The position numbers were made by a program, and so were the translations under genes. Source: VFMC01 sp037130535 (GTDB lineage Bacteria; Actinomycetota; Acidimicrobiia; Acidimicrobiales; Ilumatobacteraceae). From it: a stretch of DNA of 7,114 nt. Positions 1 through 5,459 of the stretch are shown here, in pieces (within the stretch, counting starts at the first letter, position 1; the number at the start of each line of letters is the position of its first letter). The stretch lies in NCBI GenBank assembly GCA_037130535.1, contig JBAXSU010000175.1, positions 1 through 7,114 of the forward strand, given 5' to 3'. The notes below the pieces were generated by a model, which worked only from the letters and a program-made list of their open reading frames with translations, did no database searches and was not told the DNA's origin.

Positions 1-1
1 C

Positions 2-100
2 AACCTCGAGACCATCACGCTGCTGGCTCTGGCCATGATCGTCGGCAACGTGGTGCTTTATGGCGCGATCAAAGGCGACGCATTTTTCCGTGGCATGGCT
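2..100 (+). other. Possible fragment of a foreign membrane-protein gene at the window edge (suspected breakpoint)
   Basis: In the plus-strand frame beginning at base 2, the peptide reads as a plausible transmembrane segment (NLETITLLALAMIVGNVVLY) followed by GAIKGDAFFRGMAG. The first 18 codons almost all end in G or C, as expected of a real gene here. Beyond about base 100 the same frame becomes Arg/His-rich shadow of the minus-strand lipoprotein and has no stop until 592. Neither strand therefore has a coherent gene crossing base ~100. I read this as a junction between two unrelated coding sequences, either a rearrangement or a contig-end chimera. I do not recognise the membrane protein, and chance hydrophobicity antisense to a gene is a possible alternative. 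Confidence 0.3.
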
Positions 101-991
101 GGTGAGCGTTTCGCGGTTCGCCGGCGTGTCGAGCTCGACCGACACGGGGCCGCCCGAGCGGCCGTTGTCGGGAAGGGCGAACACCTCGCCCCGTTGCAGC
201 GCGCTGTTGATGAGCAGGTAGGCGGTCATCCAGTCGTACACCACCAGACCGTGCGGGCTGACACCGCTGTCGACGATCTGGAGCGACGCTGCGGCGAGTT
301 CTTCGAGCGTGGCCGGCGGTGCCGCCGGATCGAGCCCGGCGGCGCGCATCTCGACCGCATCGAACCACAACACCGAGGTCGACACCCCGAACGGCACTGC
401 CTGCAGCTCTCCGCCGACCGAGTACGTCGCCCGCACCACCGGAAGCAAACCGTCGCCCGCCACCTCACCGCCCGGGCACTCGTCGGGCCTCACCACCCGT
501 CCGGAGTCGAGCAGGCGCTTCATGGCCTGCGGAGTGGCGACGACAAGGTCGGGCCACTCGTCAGCCGGTGTCTGCGACAGGGTGGCCAGTAGATCGTTGG
601 CCCCGCCCACCGACTCGCTGACGAGCTCGACCGCTGTCTGCGAGGCGTTGAACTCGGCCACCAGATCGTCGAACGCGTTCTGCCCCTCGTCGCCGCCGAT
701 GATCTCCCACATCCGCATGGTGACCGGCGAGCTACCCGCAGCAGGTTCGGCACAACGTCCCTGCGCCGCCAACTCCACCACATCCGCCGGTGTCGAGGTC
801 TCGCTGAGGTCGGGTGCTTCATCATCCACCGACCTCGGTGCCGTCGCAGCAGGAGTGCCAGTGCTACCACCCTCGGCCTGTTGAGCCGCATCCGCGCCCG
901 AGCAGGCGACTGCGACCATCGCCAACACTACCCCGGCCACCCAACCACTTCGGCGAGCACTCGATCTCGGCACCGGTCGGACACGGCTCAT
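2..991 (-). CDS. Family-1 extracellular solute-binding lipoprotein of an ABC importer, N-terminal part (runs off the left edge)
   Basis: This is probably the ligand-capturing lipoprotein of a sugar-type ABC importer (UgpB/MalE-like family), anchored outside the cytoplasmic membrane. Reading leftward from the ATG at 991, an Arg-rich start and a hydrophobic stretch (residues 17-29) lead to a lipobox ending in Cys30 (AVAC). A Ser/Thr/Ala/Glu-rich linker follows to about residue 70. The binding-protein fold then begins with a typical first strand and helix (MRMWEIIGGDEG then FDDLVAEFNAS). Later comes a PDLVVATPQ strand, and then AVPFGVSTSVLWFDAVEMRAAGLDP split across a strand and the 'you are here' helix region usual in these proteins. 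The frame stays open to the window edge, but the protein-like signal ends near base 100 (residue ~297). The last ~33 codons look non-native, so the true boundary on the left is uncertain. No permease genes are visible. It is divergent from the membrane kinase operon. Family is confident; the substrate is unknown. Confidence 0.8.
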   Translation of the reverse strand, partial: MSRVRPVPRSSARRSGWVAGVVLAMVAVACSGADAAQQAEGGSTGTPAATAPRSVDDEAPDLSETSTPADVVELAAQGRCAEPAAGSSPVTMRMWEIIGGDEGQNAFDDLVAEFNASQTAVELVSESVGGANDLLATLSQTPADEWPDLVVATPQAMKRLLDSGRVVRPDECPGGEVAGDGLLPVVRATYSVGGELQAVPFGVSTSVLWFDAVEMRAAGLDPAAPPATLEELAAASLQIVDSGVSPHGLVVYDWMTAYLLINSALQRGEVFALPDNGRSGGPVSVELDTPANRETLTSHATEKCVAFDRAIKHHVADDHGQSQQRDGLEV

Positions 992-1065
992 GCCGCCGAC
1001 GATATGTCGTCGAGCACGTCGGGGCGATGTCCTGACGGCCCTGTCGAGTCGGGCAGAATCGAGAG
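992..1065. promoter_or_regulatory. Divergent promoter region between lipoprotein and membrane-kinase operon
   Basis: This 74-base gap must hold the 5' signals of both divergent genes. For the minus-strand lipoprotein, a TATCGT hexamer (1004 down to 999) fits the TAnnnT -10 pattern and ends 7 bases before the ATG. For the plus-strand kinase, CAGAAT (1054-1059) ends 6 bases before the ATG, and a weak -35-like CTGACG (1032-1037) lies 16 bases further upstream. Neither ATG has a properly spaced Shine-Dalgarno sequence, so both transcripts may be leaderless. The hexamers are short and this is inference only. Confidence 0.35.
997..1012. promoter_or_regulatory. 16-bp perfect-arm dyad, candidate operator
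   Basis: CGACGA and TCGTCG form perfect 6-base arms around a 4-base centre (TATG). The dyad sits 5-21 bases upstream of the lipoprotein ATG and covers its -10-like hexamer. A protein bound here would be placed to block lipoprotein transcription. The neighbouring response regulator is one candidate, but nothing in the sequence shows which factor binds. Confidence 0.3.
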
Positions 1066-2391
1066 ATGACCGCATCCCGCAACGACGCGTCGGCCGATCG
1101 GTGGCTCGCGCTCCTGGCGGGGGCGAACACATGGGACGATCCTGAACGCCGACCCAACATCACGGTGCGCTCCGCCGGCGGCATCCAGGTACTGGCCCTC
1201 GGCGCCAGCCTTGCGGTGCTGCTGTGCTTCGCAGCAGTCGGACACGGCGACGGCATCGCCGCATTGCGTCGCGCTGCGCCCATAGCGCTCGCCGCAACGA
1301 CGGCCGTGTGTGCCATCGGCCCGACACTCACCTTCTTCGGCCGCACCCGCCGCACCCGACCTCTCGGCGTGAACCTCGCGTTCCGGTCGCTGGTAGGCCT
1401 GGCGATGGTGGCCGGCATCTTCGGCTCCGCACCCGGTTGGGCCGCACTGCTGTCGACCGGTCTGGGCATCGTCATCGGCGCCGACACCTCGCTCACCGCT
1501 TACGCCATCGGCTGGCAGCCGTCGCCACGCCAGCTGTGGTGGGCGCTGGTGTCGTCACCCATGCATCTCGGTGTGGTCGGTGGCCTCGTCGGCACCGCCC
1601 TGGCGGTGCCCGACATCGATGTCGGCGACACGCTGCTGCCGGTGTACCTCACCGTGCATCTCTGGGTGGCGGTGGCCTGTTTGACGGCATGGTCGATCAG
1701 CCGGATGATCAGGGCAGAGGAGGCGCGCAGCGAACTGATCCGCATCGAGACAGCGCGCAGCGAGCACCGGCGCAGTGCGCACTGGCTGCACGACGACGTC
1801 TGTGCCCAGCTCCGCCTGGTCACACTGCGTCTGCACCGCGGGGCCGTGCGCACCGACGAGGTGGTCGGCATGCTCGACGAACTCGACTTCGCGCTCCGCC
1901 TACGCCAACTCGACGAACTGCTCCAGTCGGGCACGGCACGCCTCGCCGAGGTGCTGCAGCCATTCGTTCGCAACGCCCAGAACCACGGTGTCACCGTCGA
2001 GCGTGTGCCGTCGTACGAAACCGCCTCGGCCATGGTCGATCGCGAGGCCGGACAGATGCTGCGCCATGCCGCCTCCGTGCTCACGTCGAATGCGCTGAAT
2101 GCCGGGGCGACGCGACTGAGCTTCGATGTGGCGGTCGATGCCGAGCAGGTGCACCTTGCGTTGGTCGACGACGCCGGGGGTTTCGACCACGACGATCTCA
2201 CCGCGGGCCGCGGCCTGTGGAGCCTGCTCCACGAACTCGGCCCGGGGAACCTCACCATCGACCGGGTCGACGGTGGCAGTCGGGTGACGGCCCACGTCGA
2301 CCGCCACCGGCGACCACCACCTCGTACCCCCGCGATCACCGACGCCACACTCCAGGAAGGACGCCCCCGTGCCGCATCTGCTGCTGGTTGA
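1066..2391 (+). CDS. Membrane sensor histidine kinase, NarL-system (HisKA_3-like) type with six predicted helices
   Basis: This is a probable inner-membrane sensor that autophosphorylates and passes phosphate to the regulator encoded immediately downstream. About six hydrophobic helices occupy residues 38-58, 70-90, 104-122, 124-148, 157-181 and 190-212, with no sizeable external domain, so sensing is probably within the membrane. A charged helix (213-237) leads to the phospho-acceptor box HWLHDDVCAQL with His242. The ATPase domain shows an N-box with Asn342 (LTSNALNAGA), a D-x-G-G motif at 369-372 (VDDAGGFD) and a glycine lid GRGLWSL at 381-387. The Glu usually paired with the N-box Asn is not obvious, so the N-box is divergent. 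The tail (411-441) is Pro/Arg/Ala-rich, and its coding DNA contains the ribosome site and start of the next gene (23-base overlap). The ATG at 1066 has no clear ribosome site. Kinase identity is good; the signal is unknown. Confidence 0.82.
   Translation: MTASRNDASADRWLALLAGANTWDDPERRPNITVRSAGGIQVLALGASLAVLLCFAAVGHGDGIAALRRAAPIALAATTAVCAIGPTLTFFGRTRRTRPLGVNLAFRSLVGLAMVAGIFGSAPGWAALLSTGLGIVIGADTSLTAYAIGWQPSPRQLWWALVSSPMHLGVVGGLVGTALAVPDIDVGDTLLPVYLTVHLWVAVACLTAWSISRMIRAEEARSELIRIETARSEHRRSAHWLHDDVCAQLRLVTLRLHRGAVRTDEVVGMLDELDFALRLRQLDELLQSGTARLAEVLQPFVRNAQNHGVTVERVPSYETASAMVDREAGQMLRHAASVLTSNALNAGATRLSFDVAVDAEQVHLALVDDAGGFDHDDLTAGRGLWSLLHELGPGNLTIDRVDGGSRVTAHVDRHRRPPPRTPAITDATLQEGRPRAASAAG
2354..2361 (+). 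promoter_or_regulatory. Strong Shine-Dalgarno supporting the GTG start at 2369
   Basis: AGGAAGGA lies 7 bases before the GTG at 2369, inside the 3' end of the kinase gene. It decides in favour of a GTG start for the response regulator and indicates translation coupled to, but not dependent on, the kinase. Confidence 0.75.
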
Positions 2392-3076
2392 CGATGCAAG
2401 CGCGCTCGCCGAACTGTTCGCCGACGCCATCCGCGCCCGCCTCGGGTACGAGGTCACCGTGGTGGTGGCACTCGCCGACGTGGGCGATGCACTCGCGGCC
2501 GCACCCGGCATCGACCTCGCCCTGGTCGACCTGTCGTTCCCCCAAGAACGCGGCAGTGGGCTCGATGCACTCGTCGAGGTGCACCGGTCATGCCCATCAG
2601 TACGGCTGGCGATCATCACCCAGGGCGACGAGTGGGTCGCGCGCATCCTGCGCGACGCATGGGAACTGCTGCCCATCGCCACCGTGGTCTCCAAGAGCGC
2701 ACCCCTGACCTATCAACTCGAGGCGATCAAACGGGTCGTCACGGTCGGTAGTGCGCCGGTCGACCCTGCCATCCAACCGCTCCTTCCGGCCCGCAAGTCG
2801 CCCTACCGAACCAAGGAGAGCTTCCGCTCGCTGGTGCAGCACGGCGGTCACGCCAAGCTGTGGCGAGCGCTGCTGGCCACCGACAACCCCACCTACAAAG
2901 AACTCGCCGACGTGTCGGGACTGAAGTTGAACACGGTGAAGAACTATCGCGCCCAACTGGTGGCCGACCTCGAGATGCACGGTCTGCGCGACCCCTCGCT
3001 GAAGGAGATGGGCGAGTTCGCCCAGCGCTGCCAATCGTTCCTGGTGCCCTACCTCGAGCAGAGCGGTAGCCGATGA
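2369..3076 (+). CDS. Response regulator, REC domain plus divergent helix-turn-helix end
   Basis: This is a cytosolic partner of the upstream membrane kinase and a probable transcription factor. The receiver domain (residues 1-125) keeps the key residues: acidic pair Asp8-Asp9 (LLLVDDAS), phospho-acceptor Asp54 (ALVDLSF), Thr84 (AIIT) and Lys109 (VVSKSAP). A linker (126-160) leads to an output region whose best-matching part is TYKELADVSGLKLNTVKNYR (175-194). This resembles the recognition half of a LuxR/NarL helix-turn-helix ('T-V-K-N'). The preceding scaffold helix and the ~40 residues after it do not match the standard LuxR domain by eye. The protein is slightly longer (235 aa) than usual NarL regulators (~210-220). 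The GTG start is supported by a strong ribosome site. It overlaps the kinase by 23 bases and the next gene by ATGA. Receiver call is strong; DNA-binding family is moderate. Confidence 0.83.
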   Translation: MPHLLLVDDASALAELFADAIRARLGYEVTVVVALADVGDALAAAPGIDLALVDLSFPQERGSGLDALVEVHRSCPSVRLAIITQGDEWVARILRDAWELLPIATVVSKSAPLTYQLEAIKRVVTVGSAPVDPAIQPLLPARKSPYRTKESFRSLVQHGGHAKLWRALLATDNPTYKELADVSGLKLNTVKNYRAQLVADLEMHGLRDPSLKEMGEFAQRCQSFLVPYLEQSGSR

Positions 3077-3423
3077 GACGACTGCTGCTGGCGCTGTTCG
3101 CGTTCCTGCTGGGCTTCGGCGGTGCGATCGCAGCCGCCCAACTCACCGGTGCCGCCAACACCCGTTCCCAGGGCTACCTGCTCGGCACGATCGACTTCGA
3201 CCGATACTGCCAGTCGATGTACGGCGAACGAGCCATTCCGTTGCTGAGCCGGCCGACTGCGTCGGGCTGGCAGTGCAACTGGAGGCCGAACGGCATCTTC
3301 GCTGCTGAACCCGTCGACTTCGACCTGGCCTGCGCTGTGCAGTACGGCACACCCACGTTCGCCCAATCGACCGACCCCGACCTGCCATACAGCTGGCAGT
3401 GCCGCTACGGCTCGGCGCCCTGA
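3073..3423 (+). CDS. Small exported protein with two copies of a DFD-C-YG-WQC motif
   Basis: This is the third gene of the operon, starting in an ATGA overlap with the regulator and so translationally coupled. Residues 1-22 form a signal peptide (MRRLLLALFAFLLGFGG, then AIAAA), with likely cleavage near residue 22 or retention as a membrane anchor. The mature part contains two tandem units. Residues 41-70 have DFD, Cys46, YG (50-51) and WQC (66-68). Residues 82-112 have DFD, Cys87, YG (91-92) and WQC (108-110). Cys-to-Cys spacing is 22 and 23 residues, so each unit probably closes one disulfide outside the membrane. Similar 'C-x(3)-YG ... W-x-C' units occur, from memory, in secreted actinobacterial proteins of unknown role. 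No catalytic residues are recognised. Its place behind a sensor kinase pair suggests an envelope role, possibly ligand binding or accessory sensing, but that is inference. Confidence 0.78.
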   Translation: MRRLLLALFAFLLGFGGAIAAAQLTGAANTRSQGYLLGTIDFDRYCQSMYGERAIPLLSRPTASGWQCNWRPNGIFAAEPVDFDLACAVQYGTPTFAQSTDPDLPYSWQCRYGSAP

Positions 3424-3651
3424 CCGCTCCCCGAGCATCCGACAGAGGGCCCGGTCGATTCGGCGGCCGGATCAGCACCTCCCGATGGTGCGGGGGCTGG
3501 GGCACCGGCGGAGGGCCGGTGCGATCGAGAGGTGCCGATCCGGAACGCTGGGACATCGAACCATTGGAGGTCGGATGCAGGGAAGGGTCATCCGTACCTG
3601 GCCCCGAGACAAAGGTCCTCGCTGGCAGACCACCGCCCGCGGACCAGTCGC
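3424..3651. other. Convergent intergenic region
   Basis: This 228-base gap lies between the 3' ends of the plus-strand operon and the minus-strand kinase gene. Its open frames on either strand look like non-coding shadow. It holds a nested hairpin (3467-3543, listed separately). A weaker imperfect hairpin near 3605-3621 (GAC-AAAG-GTC core flanked by CGA/TCG with a bulge) lies just downstream of the minus-strand kinase stop and could help end that transcript. Nothing else was recognised. Confidence 0.6.
3467..3543. terminator. Nested hairpin between convergent genes, probable bidirectional transcription end
   Basis: The inner hairpin has perfect 8-base arms GCACCGGC (3502-3509) and GCCGGTGC (3515-3522) around GGAGG. 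It is enclosed by a longer pair of arms, 3467-3480 against 3530-3543, matching at 13 of 14 positions. There is no T-run on either side, so it is not a classical intrinsic terminator. GC-rich organisms often use U-less hairpins, and the position between convergent genes fits. A structured RNA is the alternative. Confidence 0.5.
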
Positions 3652-4719
3652 TCAGTAGGGCACCGGCACCGACCAGGTGAGGCGCGAGCCGATGCCCTTG
3701 CTGCCCGGGCGCAACCAACACCAGCCGCCCTGCAGCCGGGCTCGTTCGGTCATGTTCATCAGACCGCTCATCCGCGAATACTCGGCAGGCGGACCGACCC
3801 CGTCGTCGGTGACCGTGACCAGCAGCCACCGCCCGTCGATGGCCACCCGAACCTGGCATCGCGCGGCATGGGCATGGCGAGCGACGTTCGCCAGCGCCTC
3901 GAGCACCACCATCGAGACGTCTTCGGCCAGATCGTCGGGCAGGTCGACCCCGAGTTCGGTCTGCAGGTCGATCGTGAACGGAGCTGCACCGAATGAGCCG
4001 ACCACGTCGCGCAGGCGCTGCTCGAACGATTCGCGTTGTTCGTGGCCGATGTCGTAGATGGTTCGGCGCAAACTGGTCATCGCCTCGTCGATCGACTCGA
4101 CCGCCCGGTGGATCGCCTCGTCCTGCACCGCCGGATCGCGACCCGACGCGCTCTGCAGATCGAGCACGGTGGCGAACAGCTGCTGGATGACCGAGTCGTG
4201 CAGGTCGCGGGCGATGCGCTCGCGATCGAGGTCTCTCATCCGCTGCTGCAGCGCTTCGCGTACGTCGAGTTCCTGCTCCTGTACCTGCAGTTCGAGCATC
4301 GAGAGTCGGCTCTCGTCGGAGCCGATCTCCACCACGATCGTCCCGATCGACAGCCACACCACGCGGATACGCACCAGGGTGTCGGGCACGCGGTACCGGT
4401 CGACCGCGTGGTGGCCGATCTCAAAGAGTTGCTCGGCAGAGCCTTCGTCGATGCAGCGCCGTACGTACCCAAGTGCTTCGGCTGGCTCGAAGTAGGTGGC
4501 AACCAGCGACTGGCCAGCCTTCACCACCCCGGTGCGCACCCGTTCGTAGGCATCGTTCCACCACACGAGCGAACAGTCGACGACCTGACCGGTGTCGTCG
4601 AACACGGGCTGGTGTGCACACACATAGTCGGTGAGGTAGCCGGTGATCTGCCGCAGCGCTGCGCTCGACAGCACCTCGACGAGCGAGGGCTCCGAACCCT
4701 CGTCGGCCTGCTCATCCAT
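3652..4719 (-). CDS. Soluble PAS-type sensor histidine kinase with DevS-like (HisKA_3 + HATPase) core
   Basis: This is the probable partner kinase of the DevR-like regulator 13 bases upstream. It has no membrane segment. Numbered from the ATG at 4719 (355 aa), residues ~25-134 look like one PAS fold (HQPVFDDTGQVVDC, then WWNDAYERV). A coiled linker (140-165) follows, then the phosphorylation box RERIARDLHDSVIQQLFATV with His174 and a dimerisation helix ending SLRRTIYDIG. The ATPase domain shows N-box EALANVARHA (Glu274, Asn278), TDDGVG (Asp305-Asp306-Gly307), GLMNMTERA (319-327) and the closing GSKGIGSRLTWSVP. The core closely resembles mycobacterial DevS/DosT as I remember them, but the two GAF domains, including the heme GAF, are replaced by a single PAS. 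A TTG at 4728 would add three residues; I prefer ATG, although neither start has a clear ribosome site. The signal is unknown, and PAS ligand or cofactor cannot be told by eye. Confidence 0.87.
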   Translation of the reverse strand: MDEQADEGSEPSLVEVLSSAALRQITGYLTDYVCAHQPVFDDTGQVVDCSLVWWNDAYERVRTGVVKAGQSLVATYFEPAEALGYVRRCIDEGSAEQLFEIGHHAVDRYRVPDTLVRIRVVWLSIGTIVVEIGSDESRLSMLELQVQEQELDVREALQQRMRDLDRERIARDLHDSVIQQLFATVLDLQSASGRDPAVQDEAIHRAVESIDEAMTSLRRTIYDIGHEQRESFEQRLRDVVGSFGAAPFTIDLQTELGVDLPDDLAEDVSMVVLEALANVARHAHAARCQVRVAIDGRWLLVTVTDDGVGPPAEYSRMSGLMNMTERARLQGGWCWLRPGSKGIGSRLTWSVPVPY

Positions 4720-4732
4720 GGCGACCAACGGG

Positions 4733-5380
4733 TCAGCCGATGACGTCGTCGCGCTCGAGCGCAGCCACCATCACTGCCACCTGGGTGCGGTTGGTCTTGC
4801 CCAACACGGTGAGGATGCGCGACACACGGTTGCGCACCGTCTGCGGGCTGAGGTGGATGCGCTGACTGATCTCTTTGTCGCTGAGGCCCTCGGCGATGAG
4901 ATCGACGATCGAGCGATCAGTTGCGTCGAGCTGGCTGAGGCGCAGCGCCCCTGAACGGTCGAGCCGGGCCATAGCGGCGCGGGCCTCGACCGGGTCGATG
5001 AAAGCCATACCCGCGTTCACGTCGCGGATGCGCTCGATCAGCACGTTGGCCGACGAGTTCTTCAGCAGGAACGCCGAGGCGCCTGCCATGTACGAGTGCA
5101 CCATCGCCTCGTCGGAACTGAACGAGGTGAGCATGATCACCTTGGTGCCGGGCACGGTCTGCGAGATCCACCGGGCCAGTACGGTGCCGTTGCCGTTGCC
5201 GAGGCGCACGTCGAGCACGGCCACGTCAGGCTTCACGCTGGGCAGCACGTCCATCGTCTCGTCCACGCTCGAGGTACTGGCCACCACCTCGATGTCGTCG
5301 ATCGCGCCCAACATGCGGGCCAGCGCCTCGCGCACCATGCCGTGGTCGTCGCAAATGAGCACTCGGATGGGAGATGTCAT
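4733..5380 (-). CDS. DevR/DosR-like NarL-family response regulator
   Basis: This is a cytosolic transcription factor activated by phosphorylation, probably by the kinase that follows it. The receiver (residues 4-122) shows Asp11-Asp12 (ICDDHGMV), phospho-acceptor Asp57 in PDVAVLDVRLGNGNG, Thr85 in MLTSFSSDEAM and Lys107 in FLLKN. The LuxR-type helix-turn-helix (about 152-205) runs through LIAEGLSDKEISQRIHLSPQ and TVRNRVSRILTVLGKTNRTQ. Several stretches (the LDVRL-x-GNG block, the TSxxSDEAM block, and the final helix with RTQVAV) follow mycobacterial DevR/DosR more closely than generic NarL. This is a memory-based comparison, not an alignment. An in-frame TGA lies one codon upstream of the ATG (at -6 to -4), which fixes the longest possible start. 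There is no spaced ribosome site, but a TACCAT hexamer ends 6 bases before the ATG. Order is regulator then kinase, 13-base gap, so probably one operon. Confidence 0.9.
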   Translation of the reverse strand: MTSPIRVLICDDHGMVREALARMLGAIDDIEVVASTSSVDETMDVLPSVKPDVAVLDVRLGNGNGTVLARWISQTVPGTKVIMLTSFSSDEAMVHSYMAGASAFLLKNSSANVLIERIRDVNAGMAFIDPVEARAAMARLDRSGALRLSQLDATDRSIVDLIAEGLSDKEISQRIHLSPQTVRNRVSRILTVLGKTNRTQVAVMVAALERDDVIG

Positions 5381-5386
5381 GCCTCA

Positions 5387-5392
5387 ATGGTA
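5387..5392 (-). promoter_or_regulatory. Candidate -10 hexamer (TACCAT) for a leaderless regulator transcript
   Basis: TACCAT fits the TAnnnT -10 pattern and ends 6 bases before the ATG of the DevR-like gene. That spacing puts transcription start at or next to the ATG. The nearest GAGG is only one base from the ATG and cannot serve as a ribosome site. No good -35 was found. Confidence 0.35.
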
Positions 5393-5442
5393 CGTCGCTA
5401 CCGCGGCGATGGGTAGTGATTCCGTTACTCTCCGTGCACATT

Positions 5443-5456
5443 GTGACCAACGTCCC
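5443..5456 (-). promoter_or_regulatory. DosR-box-like dyad upstream of the DevR-like gene
   Basis: Read on the minus strand, the site is GGGAC-GTTG-GTCAC. It is an inverted repeat with 4 of 5 arm bases matching and the same 4-base spacer as the mycobacterial DosR box (GGGAC-n4-GTCCC). It is centred about 69 bases before the regulator ATG and begins 3 bases after the stop of the upstream PLP-enzyme gene. Autoregulation is plausible because the downstream product is DevR-like. One 14-base site by eye is weak evidence. Confidence 0.35.
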
Positions 5457-5459
5457 CGG

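Noticed and set aside
309..884. 191-codon plus-strand open frame
   Set aside because: It is antisense to the solute-binding lipoprotein, which has a signal peptide, lipobox and fold-like sequence. Ser/Ala/Thr-rich shadow.
1224..2708. 494-codon plus-strand open frame
   Set aside because: It is out of frame with the membrane kinase and the response regulator, extremely Arg/His/Pro-rich and has no recognisable domain. Shadow frame.
3603..3622. Second DosR-box-like sequence (GAGAC-AAAG-GTCCT)
   Set aside because: The arms match poorly, and the site lies downstream of two convergent genes rather than in a promoter. Better read as a weak hairpin.
3143..4357. 404-codon minus-strand open frame
   Set aside because: It is frame-shifted against the PAS-type kinase and antisense to the small exported protein. 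Composition is Arg/Gly/Ala-rich with no motifs.
5434..5447. Imperfect CACA-T-TGTG palindrome (GTGCACATTGTGAC), CRP-like half-sites
   Set aside because: It is too short and imperfect, and overlaps the better-supported DosR-like dyad. No Crp/Fnr context is present.
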